DNA from: Endomychus coccineus
Taxonomy: Eukaryota; Arthropoda; Insecta; Coleoptera; Endomychidae
Length of the DNA: 64,000 nt
NCBI GenBank assembly: GCA_958510875.1
Contig: OY294068.1
Location: forward strand, 31,600,297 to 31,664,296
Direction: 5' to 3'
Shown here: positions 34,076 to 49,500 of the stretch, one piece after another
Position numbering within the stretch: the stretch's first letter is position 1
Layout of the letters: each line of letters opens with the position of its first letter
Translations under genes and position numbers: made by a program
The notes under the pieces: generated by a model
Told to the model about the DNA's origin: nothing
Database searches by the model: none
The model's input: only the letters and a program-made list of their open reading frames with translations

Positions 34076-35919
34076 GAAAATTCATATCTATAGTTTTAAT
34101 AAGATACACTTGTATACATTTTCACAAACTTCGTTTTTATTGAACAAAACGTGACACGTTTCACCACAGGATGGCTTTATCAAACAATGGTTTCACAAAC
34201 TAAAATTAGATCAAGAAGGAGGGGATGAGTGAGGTACGTGTTCAGTAGGATAAGTACAAATAAATTTAATAATGAAGCCTTGGTACAGTTTTTATGATCA
34301 TTTAAAAGGTTTCCTGTATTTCTAAGCTTATTAATTTCAATTTTTTCTAAGTTGCTTAATACTTTAATTTTAACTGACTTATGGAAAATCCCAAAATCAT
34401 ATTTGAAATGATGATCAGTTTCTTTAATATGGTTTACAACTTATGAATCTCTATTCTTCAAATTAAAATGTTCTTTAACTATAGTTTTGAAAGGTCTTCC
34501 TGTCTACAGAATTTATCACAGTCTTCACACTCTATCTTATATACTCTTGATTCTTGATCTTTTTAAGCTATTGCATATAGGTTTGATCGCGGGCTTTGAG
34601 CGCGGCGACCGAATCAAGAAATTCCGTAACGAAAATAACCTGACACCTAACATGTAGCTCGGCCGAGCGTTCGCTTAACGTGTATGTATATGATACGACT
34701 GTACGAAGCTCGCACGGATCGAGACGAGCTGCTCCGTTATCGGACGAATACGTAAGCAGCTGTTTGTAAGAAAGTATATAGGTGTATAGGTATCTATCAT
34801 ATCTTTGTAATGCCACACTCACCGCATGTATATAAGTATACATGTAGGTATATATACTGTTGTAGATACTGTTCCAAAAGGTGGGGTAGCTATTTACCAA
34901 AATAATAATAATGTTACTAATATTATGACTCCGAATATTGAAATAAATATTGCACACGTTAGCGATGTTAATGTCAGGCGCTTATTTGTTGGAGATATTT
35001 GTGCGTGCTTATGCAAACTTAGAAATGGCCTACACATAGTCATGGTAGCAATTTACATTTCTCCGAATCCAAAATTGGACGAGGCAGAGCATTTTATTCG
35101 TCGCACTTTACTGGAGTACACTGAAGAAGGGTCGAAAATACTTGGTACAAATGGTAATAAATTTCCACTTATCTTGGCTGGCGATTTCAACATCAACTTC
35201 GCTGATAAAAAATCAATCACAATTTTTTCGTTATAGCCGTTATTAGCTGCTATCTGTTATATAATTGAAACTTTTTTATGATAATTTGATTCTGACATGG
35301 GGATATTAACAAGTTTCTGTATCATGCTTTGAAGGGCAGCCAGTCTATATTATATCGGGTGGTTTGGATTTTTGTGGATAATAATGTCCCTATGTTAAGG
35401 TTCATGATATATTGGAAAGGGCTGTTTACTATTTAATTTAGTTACGGTTAAGTTCAAAAAGTTAATAGTTTGATTGACTTCTACTTCAACCGCGAATTTA
35501 ATTTGAACAAAGGAGATTCAAAAGTTGTAAGCAATATTAAAGAAATTGATCATCATTTCAAAGATGATTTATAGATTCTTCATAAGTCAGTTAAAAGTGA
35601 AGTATTAAACAACTTAGAGAAAATTGAAATTAATAAGCTTAAAAATACAAAAAATCTTTTAAATGATAAGAAAAGCTTCACCAATTCTTCATTATTAAAT
35701 TTATCTGTGAATACTCTTATCTCACTGTACACGTACATCATTCATCCCTTCCTTCTTAATCTTAATTTTAATATTTAAGGAATAAACCATAGTTTGTGGA
35801 GCCATTGTTTCATAAAGCCACCATGTAGTAAAACATGACAGGTTTTGTTTAATAAAAACGAAGTTTGTGAAAATTTGTTACAAGTGTAGGTTTTATCAAA
35901 ACTATAGATATGAATTTTC
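34076..35919. mobile_element. Inverted family B Penelope-like tails with EEP fragment, copy 2
   Basis: Counterpart of 2930-4773: minus-strand tail 34076-34566, EEP-like fragment 34826-35236 (plus), plus-strand tail 35491-35919. No change in the translated frames. Confidence 0.6.
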
Positions 35920-37250
35920 AACACGTGTGCAACAAAACCATCCAAAGTCCTAATGAATATGTGCTACGCGCCCAAAATGAGACCAATTTAATTTTTGCTC
36001 AAATGTCACCTAAGAATATTGTCATCATCCACGCTACACAGTAATTCACTCACTGTGAATGTTTTAAAGGTTCCAGGTTTCGATCCGTCTAGAAAATGAG
36101 GCCACTATGACGACGTAGTGCAAGTCTAAGTAGAACGAGAAGGATTTAATGCAACGACATAAGAAAATAAAACATATACTTAGGTATAGTGAGTATAGAC
36201 AAATCGGCTTAAAATCATGGTGTTTTAGAGAAAAAAGATTAACTCAATTTTGTCCCCCACAAAGTTCTATTATCAATAAGACCAACGAAAATATTGCATA
36301 AAGTATTGGCTTTGAATGGTTTCCCCTCAGATTTTTCTTCAGAAACATAGACTTCCCGGGACTTAAAACGTGAGAGGAAATATGTACAATAGACGTAGCA
36401 AAACATTGCCAACTTTGCTTTGCTCTGCCAACGAAGTTCACTGTTATCTGCAAGAATATTCGTACAAAATGTCAAGAGAGGAAACTTTGGTTCTGGATAA
36501 TGATTTCCGAAATGGAATAGTAATTTTTACCTGCCAAACAAATTTGAAATTTTTATGTAAGTCGAGTTTTATATACATGGCACATTCGAATATTGTATTG
36601 TATTGAGAGAAATACGTGTACGATCATGCTTATTATTGCTGCTTTAATATTATTCTGAACGTTATTACCATACAGCTCCATCGAAATTATATTAAAATGA
36701 ATTATGCGAGACCAACGAACACAAACTGAAGGGTTATGTTATTTTTTAAATATAACATGCTATATTCCGTCTCATGCAATAACTACTCCTCGAAAGATCA
36801 CGAACTGTGACTCTGATATTACCGTAGCTAAAATCAATGTTATTGTACTACGTGAAATACACTTGAAAATAAACAAGCAGTATGTGCGTTCGCATGTTAA
36901 TGACGTAAGAGGGCTATCTTATAATATAAAGCTGAAACTAGAGATAAGTTCCAGCCTGCCAGCTATTGAGCTATTAGTTGTTCCAAACTTACGCAATAAA
37001 AGCTGGAATAATTATAAAACACGTACGAAGTATCCATATCATGAATAAATTAGACGTTAAAGGTTCGAAAAGCACGTAAAGTCCTCTAGTTTAATATTTT
37101 CAAATGTAAGACTTATTTAATTATGATTTTGTGTATTGATATATCCGAGAGTTAATTAGAATGTACCACAGATTAAACTGCGTTAACCACTTGGTATGCG
37201 TATGAGGCGCCGTTTGTGCCATGATTATTACTTATTTATATTGATAGCAA

Positions 37251-39250
37251 CTTTATCTCGCAATTTCTTCAAAATCAACAAAACAATTTCGAAAAAAATT
37301 TCAACAAAATCAAAGCCATACAATCTAAAAACATAAATTATTCAATGAAAGGGGTAGGTTATGAAAAACAAAATATCAATGAACAATGGTTGCAGAATCT
37401 AACTGAAACAAAAATTCCGGATGAGGTGCAGCACACGTTTAGCTTAAGGTCCGAAATTTGCATTGCCTGATAACAAAAAACTGCCTATCGACAATAGAAT
37501 TGCAAATTTAGAATGTGGAATCAGGAATAAAAATTTAGAAGATAAAAATGAAATTAGAAACAAAATTTGTAACATCTTGACAAACAAAAAGAACAAACAG
37601 AAAGCAGAAATAGGTACTGCAAAGAATCGTTTTAACTATCAGCATAGAAATTACTATGAAAAGAAAATAGAAAACCTTTTAAATGATGAAACAACTTATA
37701 AAAAATTAAAATCTGATCCTACTTTATCAATACAAAATAACACGAATAAATTAATAAATAATTGGCACAAAAATAAGATATTGAATTGAAAAATAAATTA
37801 ATATGCCATAATGGGCTAGCACCTTATATCTATGGGCTTCCGAAACATACATAAAATTGATATACCTCTAAGACCCATTATAAGTAATATTGGAGCGCCT
37901 ACTTACAATTTATCAAAATTGTTATCAAAATCGATCAATAACATAATAGGAAATAATGAATTTCATGTGAAAGACTCATCGCATTTTAATGAATTAATAA
38001 AAAATCAATCCGTACCCGTAAACCATTAACTAATTTCCTTGGACGTTGTTTCTTTATTTACAAATATACCTGTCGATTTGGCATTGAATAGTATCAAAAA
38101 ACGTTGGGCATAGATTAAAAACCACACACCTCTAGATCAATCGGAATTTATAAATGCAGTGAAGTTTTGTTTAGAATGCACTTATTTTCAGTACGGTGAA
38201 CAATATTTTGGACAAATATTCGGCACAGCAATGGGATCTCTTATTTCTGCCACCATTGCTAACCTCGTTATGGAATGCCTAGAGGAATCGGTTACAAGTT
38301 CATTAGATTTTCAGCCCGTATTTTTTAAACGGTATGTAGATGATTGCCTTATGTGTGTTCCCAACGACAGATTTCAGTACGTGATTAATAAATTTAACAA
38401 TTTCCACTGTAAACTTCAATTTACTTGTGAAATAGAAGTGAACAAAAACATAAATTTCTTGGATATGAACATTAGGCATGATGCAGATGGAGAAATAAAA
38501 ACTTCGTGGTATACTAAAGAAGTTTGGTCTCAACGCTATCTTCACTTTAATTCCGTTGCGCCAGCTTGTTATAAAAAAAGTGTCATAAACAGTCTAACAG
38601 ATCGCGCGGTTAAATTGTCCCACCCAGAGGACCGTCCCAAAAATCTAAAAATTGTTCGTAATACGCTGGAATTGAATGACTACCCAAAAACATTCTTCAA
38701 TCCTATTATTAAAGAGAGAATAAACAAAGTCTATAATGGATCGTCATATAAAAATAACATAAAAGGTAATACGGACAATTATTTAACTTTACCATACATT
38801 CCTGAGACCTCAGAGAAAATTAAGAAATGTTTGAAAAATTATGATATAAATGTTGCACATAAGCCTACTAACTGTGTTGGGAAATATTTCTCAAATCTAA
38901 AACCTGTAATTCCAAAAGATAAACAAACCCACACAGTATACAAATTAAATTGCTTAGATTGTGATGAGACTTATACTGGTATCTCTAAACAATATTTACA
39001 AAAAAGAATGCATGGCCATAAGTATAGCACAAGAAACAAAAACTTAGAAAATTCCACCGCGCTTGCTAAACATTGCTTTGATTATAACCATCAATTCGAT
39101 TACAAGAAAGTTAATATTTTAACTAAGGAAACCAATTATTATAAAAGATCTATTCTGGAGATGATTCACATAAAACGTGACTCTAATTCTGTAAATAATA
39201 GGAGTGATGTGCAGACCCTAAGTCATATTTACTCTAACTTAATTAATTAA
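37251..39250 (+). pseudogene. Penelope-like retroelement, copy 2
   Basis: Tandem counterpart of 6105-8104 with the same frameshift and stops. The 363-codon frame with YVDD and GIY-YIG is at 38159-39250. Confidence 0.88.
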
Positions 39251-39623
39251 TGTTCTTGCAAATTCCTACATGCATCCCTATAATGTTAAAATTATATTTA
39301 GGTAGAATGTCAAAAGTATATTCCAGAGGCCAGACCTGCTTTTATTACCAATAAATCTTGACATCTGGTTTGAAAGTAAGTAGGTACTTGAGCGTCTCGG
39401 TTGTTTAGTCTTTCCTAGACTTTGATGACATGCGTCATATTTTGATAATTCTACTTAACAGTGGATTCTTAATATATAATAATTTTAACATTATTGTGTT
39501 ACAATTTCGATTTCGTATTCTGTTCGTTTCGGCGACGTTGGCATTTGAATGAAATTGGTGCGATAAGGACGCTTTGTGTTTATACAATTAGTTTTAAATA
39601 ATCAGGTTATGAAATAATAATAA

Positions 39624-39665
39624 GTCTTCTGATGATGATCGTGAGACCGAAACGTACGTGGAGAC
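39624..39665 (+). ncRNA. Hammerhead-like motif, copy 2
   Basis: Counterpart of 8478-8519, with the same G at the cleavage position. Confidence 0.65.
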
Positions 39666-39754
39666 GAGGGTAGAAGAATGTGTGTTGGTGTGACCTATTT
39701 CCCGAGAATTTTATATTAATTCATACGTGGGTCAAGAATCTTCATTATACTTAT

Positions 39755-40804
39755 TTATATCTTAAACATCTTAGAATATATATTTAATTTCACAATATAT
39801 ATTGAATAATTTCTATATATTATATTGATCATGTTTTATGTATATATGGATTGTAGAATATAGATATATAGAGCTTGTGAGAAATATATATAAAACTTTA
39901 GCTTCGTATGTTCGCCACTGGAGGCGAACTTCATGTACACAACAGTCCCAACGACAAGGACATTAAAAGTCAAGTAATTCCAACTTATTCTGTTGTGTTG
40001 AATAGAAACCTACCTGTGAGTAAGTATATGTTTACTAAAATATTCTCGATTCGTTATCTCTACTTTGTATCCAGTCAGATATAATGCGACAAACAACTTT
40101 AGGTGATTTGGTAAAAAGATATTTTGAATGATTGTTGTATTTTTTTATTCTACTATTCTAACCTATATAAATAACCTTCGATTGTGTTAATGAATAAAAT
40201 TTATAGGCACATCAACATATATAATATAACCTATACATATCGAAATGAATTCGAACGTTTAGAAAAAATGTTTTAATGTATTTCTGTTTCACTAAACTCT
40301 GTTCGGAAAGTTTAGTCTGGTTCATTTATCAATCAATTTGTAATTATAATATGTATATACAAATAAATAACTACATTTACAAAAAGTACATATTTTGAAT
40401 TTTATGATAATGGAAAATAGACATTGTTTCAAAGACTGAACCTTCTGTGTAATTTACTAATCGTACGGCTCAAAATTCCGCTGGGCAAAATTAGATGAAC
40501 CTGTCTTCATTAGTTCCATTGATTATTATCTTCATATCATTTCCTCAAAGGATATAGCAATTTCTTTTTTCCTTGAATATTCCAGATGCTCACAACTTGG
40601 ACTTCGCAGAATGAAAGTGAAATATGACATTCTAACCAAAAAGCAATCACCGTTCTGTACATGACGTTACATCATAGGTGTTGCCGAACCTGATTGATAA
40701 TTCCTAAGACTAATATATTAGCCTGAGAGCCTCCAATGGCGAATATACGAAGCTGAAGTTTTATATTTATTTGTCACAACTTTTATATATTCACGTTCTA
40801 TAAT

Positions 40805-40886
<82 letters not shown>

Positions 40887-40979
40887 CATGATCAATATAT
40901 ATAGAAAGGTATTTAATATATATTGTGAAATTTAATATATATTCTAAGATGTTTAAAATATAAATAAATAATAATTATC
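39755..40979. repeat. Large imperfect inverted repeat, copy 2
   Basis: Counterpart of 8609-9835; the right arm differs by 2 bp and one base in the AT tract. Confidence 0.65.
40807..40885. repeat. (AT)n microsatellite, copy 2
   Basis: Pure AT run, 2 bp shorter than in copy 1 and without the internal interruption. It is one of the few features that tell the two copies apart. Confidence 0.95.
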
Positions 40980-42501
40980 GCACAAACGGCGCCTCATAAC
41001 TTAGAGTCTAGTTCTCTAGTTTAATATATTTTTACAACTAACCTGACATGTTTATTCAATCAATTCCTCTGATGAGAAGTAAAGCTCCTCAATCTAGGTA
41101 AATAATAATAATGGTAAATTACCTAGGTAATTTTTTTCATCCTTTTATTGCTTGATACTACCCTCACTCACAGTGCGATTATAATTATTCAAAAAATTTT
41201 TAATATTATTCCTTTTCTAAAAACAAATTGCTCTACGCATAAAATAATAGAATGGATACTGTTTTAAAATAATATTTCGCATATATACATCGTCGTCCCA
41301 CGGTTCCCTACAAAGCTTACAGAATAATTCATTTTTTTTTTAATATTCATATAACTACATAGCTTATAAATCTTGTTATATTTTATTTTGTATCTATTTT
41401 TTTTATTACTTATGAACGTTACATTGAACTATACTTAATAAAAATATTTGCCAGTCTTTATGTTTTTATATGACTAATGGGTATCATGAAAACATGACAC
41501 TACGTCCCCAAATGATCTACCCCTTGACTTACAACTCACGGCACGCCACTGCTCATCCGTAAGAAACGAAAATAACTGCAATACAAAAATTCAGCACATT
41601 GAAAAGAATAATGATAAGCTGTTGTTATTAGAAAGTATCCAAATTAAAAAAAAATTCCGTTAATGATGAAATAGATTCTAAGCTTTATAATAATCTAATT
41701 AATTGAAGAACAAAACATAACCGACATAAAATATTTTGAAGTATCACTTCACTCTTCTCTATTGTTTAATACAAAGAAATCGGATATATGAAGAGAGTGT
41801 TTTTTCTTCCAAATATTTTAGCTGAATGTAGGAGTGGGATTTTCGATTATTGTGGCGCCATCTGCTTTCTTTTTCAGAAACTTTTCACCTTGCCCTCGTA
41901 TCTACTTTCGAGCCAAATATGTAGTTTGAATCAGAAATCGTGAGGGTCAATTTAGTTCCAGTCAACATCATTACTTTTTCATAGTAAAATTTGGTGTTAT
42001 GTGTTTCGTTAAAGGAGCGACTAGCTTCAATTTTGTACGATAACTATTTTCTAACGGGAAGAGCGCCTCATATCATAGCATAATCCAGTGGATCAACAAT
42101 GTAAAGATATAACAAGTGAATTCAACATATTGTGTTCCCGCCTCGTTAAATCTGTTGACATTCTAATAATAGTATCTTGACAGGTTGTATTCCTCCATAT
42201 CCATGGTTAATCAGGTTTATAACCCTAATTGATCATTATAAAAATCGAAGTAGTCTCCAAACATTGCTGAAACCTGAAAAAATAGTTCAACCAATTACTC
42301 TAATGATGGATGTTCAGTCACAGTACTTCCAGAAATATACAGAACTCCTGGGCGTCGGGAGCATTTGGTTTAAGGGAAAAAGTGAAAATATTGAAATAAA
42401 CTGAATTTTTTAAATAAAAATGTACTCTCAGAATGAAATTGCACTATTCAGACACAAATGAAACATTTCATTTGATTTTTTTTAGTGATTATTTTTGATA
42501 A

Positions 42502-42543
42502 GTCTTCTGATGATGGTCTTGAGACCGAAACGTACGTAAAGAC
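42502..42543 (+). ncRNA. Hammerhead-like motif, intact-looking, copy 2
   Basis: Counterpart of 11358-11399, identical by eye. Confidence 0.68.
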
Positions 42544-45115
42544 GAAAATAATAAACATATGTGTTACAGTGACCTATTTCCCGAAAATTTAGTTGCTCTG
42601 GACAAAAAGGTGTGTATCAACATACCCTCTATCCCGCCTATTTGAAAAGGTACGTAGCTGCTAACTACTAGTACATATTTTGAAAAAAGAGATAAGATTT
42701 CTAAAATTGTTGAGAATAAAAATTTTGAATACGAGATCAAAAATGTTGCCTAAGGACGGTTTTGTAGAAACAAAAGAGGAATAGATCATTGGGGTTCAAT
42801 GAAGAAATTATGTTGGTGAACGAGACCAGCAACCCTCAAAATCTGACATCCTGTTCCGCAAATTTGCCAAAAACGATGTAGAAAAGTTGACTTGCTTGCC
42901 AAACAATTGTACCTTAGCCTACTCTAGTACGCTGCGATTGTAGTATTTTATATGAAATCTCTAAGTCATTCATCAATATACGCACGCGACCATCATTGGA
43001 CTACGCCTAATGCGTATAATGCCTCCGTGGCGTTCCTAGTACTTTTTTGCCGTACCGCGCTACCACATATCGAGGGATCTCCCCGGATTGACTGTGGAAC
43101 TTCCCCACGCTGTTCCTTACAGTGCCGTACCCCTAACAAAATTGTTTATAAAATTTATGTATAATTACGTTTTTAAACATGTTCTTTCAAAATGAACAAT
43201 TGAATTAAGAATAATAGAAATGTAAATAAATCATTTATATTTTTAACTGTAACTAATCTGTTTACATTACTGACTTTCTTCAAGATGTAGCATATGTACG
43301 TGAGATAAATCTTGTTCTGTTTATGTTTGTACAATAGATAGAACTGTTTTGCAGAGCTTCTTGAGCTTTAAAATCCCTCAAATAATCTAGTCCCTGAAAT
43401 ATTCGTCAAAGAACTAAAACCATACATTCAGGGGGATTACCCCTAATATCGTAACACTGACTATAAACAAGCGCGTTCCTTACTATTGATTATGAACTAT
43501 ATATTCATTGTTATTCTCCCGTATAGCGAGTAGTGCAGTATTGTGCAAACATCTCGAGTGAAGTCCCTAAATAAAAAGGTTGGCCACGACTTGTTGTAAA
43601 CGCGACTTAGAACGGGGTCGCCGGACCTATAAATGGCGGCCAAAAAATAGTGGAACGATTAGAAGCGCGGGAAACAGTACTTTATTCGAATGAGCTTTGT
43701 ATAGGTTCTGATCTTTGTTTATTATTGAATGCAAGCTAATTCTACTGGCGATATTTATAAATTCACGCATCACATACGTTAAATATGTTACTGAAGCCCC
43801 CAACTCTGTTACGTTCATAAACAGTTGAACAAACACCTCATATGTAGCTGCTGAAGTCTCGTCTGACACCACACACAGCGCCCGCCATTACTTGGTCCGA
43901 GAGGAGACAGATAGTTCTCTCACTAATCACTAGTCTCTTACTTTAAGTGCTTAATGTTCATGTCCAGAATTTTTATATAAGGACTTTAATCTGAGTAATT
44001 TGCTTGACTCAGTCACACAGAACAAGTTTGTCAGGGACGTATATCCATAGACCTACTAAAAGGACTATGCTTTATGCTTATATCATTCTAAAGGCGCCCG
44101 ATAGCTTAATCAAATTGCAGTGACCGCCGCGTCTCCAAAATGAAGCAGTAGATGTTAATAATATAACTTATTACAATCTATGGGTAAAACTGACCCAAGA
44201 AATCACCTAATGTTGCCACACTACTGATATTTTGAAGCACAATGCACTAGGGCTGTGGAACGGTCAAGACGCTTACAACTTCCATTCCAAGCCTCCTTCA
44301 ACCACACTGGAAGCTGACAGAATGAAATATGGGTGTGAGGGGATGAGTATGTGAGGGAAAATAAGCTACGAGAGAGAGATAGAGAGAAGTAGTTAGTATA
44401 ACAAGTTCCTATGTTAGGACATCAGTAGAATCTAAGTGAATTGACTTTTATATCATCCGTATGTAAATTAGTCGAAAACAAATAAATACCCACATTACAG
44501 TTCTATGTAGGAGATAACCACCTAACAATGAAAACTCAAAATAATATCGATCAATTTGGTTCGTTACATTTTTAAATTATATACATGATGTTATTTCTTT
44601 CGATGAGTTTCAACATATAACAAATTATACTGATGATTAGAACCTTACCCCCACAGCTTCAGACTGTTAAAATAACTTAAGCTGCCAGCTCACTAATGAA
44701 TTCAACAACAAAATTAAATAGGTGCTTTAATGAAAATAAATTGTTACTAAAAATGAAAAAAAAAATAGCTATTTCTTGCTTAAGGCAAATAATTCGACTG
44801 AGACACCGGCACAATAATTGTAGATATACAAACAATAGATTACTATAGTTCAGTAATCTAAATGTTTAGGTATACATTGATGACCGATTATCTTGGGTAT
44901 TCACATATAGACTATATAGACTAAATATTAAAAAAAAAAATGCAATAACGTACACTTTAAGGGTATAGCCGAATGAAATAGATTACAATGCCATGAAAAT
45001 TATCAAACTTATATTCTTTCCTGAGATATGGTATCCCATTTTGGGGTAGTTCGCTTATATTTAACTCAATATTTTCACTGCAGAAGGCAGTGAGGATTGT
45101 GCTTAATTCTTGTTA

Positions 45116-45464
45116 TGTTTTCTTGGTATGCTGGTTCTTAGATATGACTGAAAATAAAACTTTTTTGACGTTTCGAGAATATTTTATTATCTTTATCAAA
45201 AATTGTTTTGACAATTAGTGTTTTCATGTTTCACATACAACCGATCCTATGTTTTCTGCCATTTTAATCAGATTTTAAAAACACAAGTCGATTGCAGATG
45301 CATTCCATTGATCGAAATCGTCTATTCTTTTCTAAATTACATGGAAAAACCAATTGACGGAAAAATTTTTGATAAAGATAATAAAATATTGTCGAAACGT
45401 TAAAAAAGAGAGTTTTTATTTCATTTTCAGTCATATCTAAGAACCAGCACACCAAGAAAACGTA
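45116..45464. repeat. Foldback repeat, copy 2
   Basis: Counterpart of 13972-14320. Confidence 0.6.
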
Positions 45465-46517
45465 ACATACATTCCCAAATCGTTCGAGAATATAAATACA
45501 AGAATATATATACTTTACATATATATTTTTTTACCAACAGTTCAAATTAAGTTTACTTGGGCAAATCTCAACCGATTTTGATGAAATTTTCAGTGAAGGT
45601 AGCTTTTTGTTGTGTACTGTCCACATTTTAGCTCAAGATATGGAATAGTTTGCCCGCAATTTGATTGAATGATGCTAAGTAATCATATATTCTTAGGGTT
45701 TTCGTTTTTTATTTATATTAATTATTGTAGCAAATATTAATTTTATAAATCGTGGATTCAAATCCTGATGTGTGCATATTATGTGCTTCAAAACCGCAGC
45801 CAATTTTAACGGATCGACATATAGTCAAGGAAGAGCCTGAAAAAAAATGCGCCAAATTAGTCGATATGAAAGACATGTTTCGATTAATTCCTGGCGATTG
45901 AAAAAAAGAGATTTTCATTTACTAAAGAAATAGATGATGCAGTGAGAGTTTTGGATGAAGAAAGAAACTATCAAATTCCTTCATCACGTGTAAGAATGCC
46001 GCCATCAGTGTGCATTCGTATTTTCAGTCAGTATTCATGTTAAAAAAGTGAATTGAAATGTCGCTTAAGTGTGCCATGGAAAAAATGTTTTCAAATACTC
46101 AAAACCGTTAATTATTAATTATTTTAGGAACATAACTCACAAAAATTTAATTGTAGGTTTATCAGACATTGACAATAAAATTGTTACATTTTTGGTGAAA
46201 AAATTAAAATGAGAAAACGACCCCCTAAAGGGGTAGAAAAACCTAAATGAATGCATATGTTATTTCCACCTCAGAAATCATTTCGAATCTTAGTTTTGGG
46301 TGGATTATTATTAGTATTTCTGAGATATACATAATTAGAGTACACTTAATTAGAAAGGATTAATCAACAAGATATGAATAATTATATGATAGCGAAATGA
46401 TATCAAGATGATATAACAATAGTGTTGTAATAATCAGAAGGCAATTAATGTATTTTGCGATTGCATATTTACATAAAAAAGAAAAATTTTTAACGAGTCT
46501 TCAGTAATATCAAGAAA

Positions 46518-49500
46518 ATGAGACGAAGAATACAAATTGTTAGGCAGGTGGCAGTGGTAAGATGTTTTCTTCTATTTGTTATATTTGTTAAGTCTGGTAG
46601 AATAGGAATGTCATTAAAATATATATATTAAAATTGTTTCCATATTTTACGAATCCTGATAGTATCTTTCCTTTCATTTGAAGTAGCAAATTTAAAATCT
46701 ATGTATCGAGATGGCTGGCGTTCGATCTATTCGATAATCCCAACTTCTTCGATATTTGGCTTGAAATATTCTTAACGTTTTAATGAAGCAGATATTATTA
46801 TTTTAAGTGATAACATTAAGCGAAGTAACATCTTCACCTGGAATATTCAGATGAATGTTTCGATCTCTCAGTCTCATTTGCGTGATGTTCTATAATATTT
46901 GTTTTACGACATAGTATAGTTATTTAATGCATAGAGTAGGGGTGGCCAAGCTCCTTGATAGTTCGAGCCATTTTTCAAAATTTGAAATTTTTCGCGAGCC
47001 GCAATTAAAATTAAAAGGTATGCAAAAAAAATATTAACAAAATTTTTTTTACAGAAATTATATTTATTGAAAACATAAATAAAAATACAAAATATGTGTA
47101 TTGAATTTAAATATTAAAAATTTAACACATTTATTTTACTTCTCTTGATAATTCTTCAAAATTTGGTTAAGAATTGGTGACAGCACTTCTCAGTAATTGT
47201 TTGAGATGCTGGTTAGTTAATACTGATTCGGGTTTGGATTTCACGAATTTTAAAATGAAATAAAATGATTCATTTAAGTACGTTGTTCCGAATATTGAAA
47301 TAATTCGACAAGCAGCCTTTCTTAGTTCAGGATACTACGATTCTGGTACAAATTTCCAAAATTCAGTAATCGACGTCGACTCATATTTTAATTGTATTTG
47401 CATCTCTATTAATTCTAATTCTCCAGATGCTTTCTGGGTCATAATTATATTGGAAATGGAAAACTCACTTTGAATTATGTTAATTTCAAATGGATTCAGA
47501 AAAAATCAAGAGACAATTTAAAATAATTTAGGTCTTGAAATATATTTTGGAATTCCGTCAATATTCCTTCTAGTTTTTTTATAAGCTCGTTGAGTTTTTC
47601 TTGTTTAATATTGGAACAAATTTTTTTTAATTTGAGGAAAATGACAAAATGTTTTAATTTTAATGTCCTTTTGTAAAAGTTGTTCAAAATCGGTCTGGAG
47701 TCGGTCGATTACAGATGATTCTTAACTTTAACGGAAATGAAATTTGTTACAACGTTGCACTTAGTCGTTCATATTTGTTGTGAGTAATTCAAAAGACATT
47801 TTGAAACACATACGGAACGATAATAATTTTTCAAAATATAGTAGCACAAAAATGAAAAGGGACAAATAATCTTTCAAAGAGCCGTATGTGGCTCGCGAGC
47901 CGCAGGTTGCCCCCCCCCCCTGCATAGAGCTACATGCGGATATGAAGTTCATTTCCAGCATTTTCTTGTTTCATGAAACTTTAGTTATTTCTTATAAAGG
48001 AAATATGTTTGATGTTTTTGTGCAATGAATTTAAGGTGACTGGGTCCAACAAAGGCATTGGTTACGGTATAGTGAAAGGACTTTGTGAAAAATTCGATGG
48101 TTTAGTTATTTTGACAGCACGAGATACTAAAAAGGGAGAAGCAGCAGTGCAAAAATTGAGCGAAACTGGCTGTGATGTTATATTCCACCAACTAGATATT
48201 ACAGATCAGAAAAGTATTGATACATTCCAAGAATTCATTCAAGATAATTATGGTGGAATCGACATATTGGTGAACAATGCTGGTGTTACAATTTTGGTAA
48301 GTACTGTCTTTTTACCCAAAAATTTCGCAGTAACAGTTTTGAAATTCAATTAGTTTAATGTAGTTTCTGACCAAATCTTCCTGCCAAATGTGTTTGGATT
48401 TTTCAATCAATATTCCTTTTGTGGTTGTTCAACCTGGTGAACCAAAACTTTGTCTTATGACTTGTGTGTCTACGCATTGTTACGAGGCTGTCTCCTGGCG
48501 GTAGTATTTCCAACTATTTCCTTGTCGACTCTAAATCTGTTTTATCAATGCATAGCATTGACTATTGCATTCTCAGTGGGGAATCTGCTTTCCGCCAGAG
48601 GGTATTGGAACATTTAGGTTACTGTCCAACCTGGTGAACCAAAATTCTTTGTATATTGAATTCTAGATAGTTCATCACATTCAACTACTACTACTACGTT
48701 CAAATTTGTAATTACATCAGTTTATATTGAATAATTAGGTTTTGTTATTTTTTACAAATTTTTTTATTTTGAATGAACATTTATATCTAGTGATTATGAA
48801 ATACATGATAACTAATACTAGAAATAACTAGAAATTTATTTTTCACTCATTCTACTAATGCCTCGACATATCCACTCTCTCGTTCAATACATAAATCATT
48901 TGTATGTCAGTGCATCCTAGATTACTGTAACTACAGTTAAATTTACATTGATATTGTAGACAAAAAAGAAAAAATAATATCTGATGATTGTATTTTAGAT
49001 TTTAGAGCATGCAGAACTTTTTATAAAGAATAACTTTTTTTCCTAAAATTACTTAGTGAGACTTATTGTATTTACTTACAGTTTTCACAGATTTATTTCG
49101 CTTGTAATTACCTTGAATTTGGTATAGGTCACATTGCTGTACTATTTAATTCGACCAAAGGCCTTTTTGTATAATTCCTGTGGACTACTAATAGAAAAAG
49201 CTCTTTAGAGAAAATATTCCACAAATAATGATATATAACATAAGACATCAAAAAAGAGGTATCCTTTATATTCTCAAATGAAATTCTTTTTCAGGGAGAG
49301 TCTACGATTCCATTAGCTGATCAAGCAGAATCTATCTTGTCAGTAAATTATTTCGGAACTGCAAACATATCCAAAGTGTTATACCCTTTGCTTCGTAACA
49401 AAGCTCGAGTGGTGAATCTTGTCAGCTCATTTTCATTTTTAAGCAAGTTTAATTCCGATGATTTGAAGGCCAAGTTCAAAGATCCATCTTTAACAGAAGA

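Noticed and set aside
47761..47961. 66-codon minus frame present only in copy 2
   Set aside because: It exists only because the C-run is 11 instead of 13 there; it reads through the run and the hAT end.
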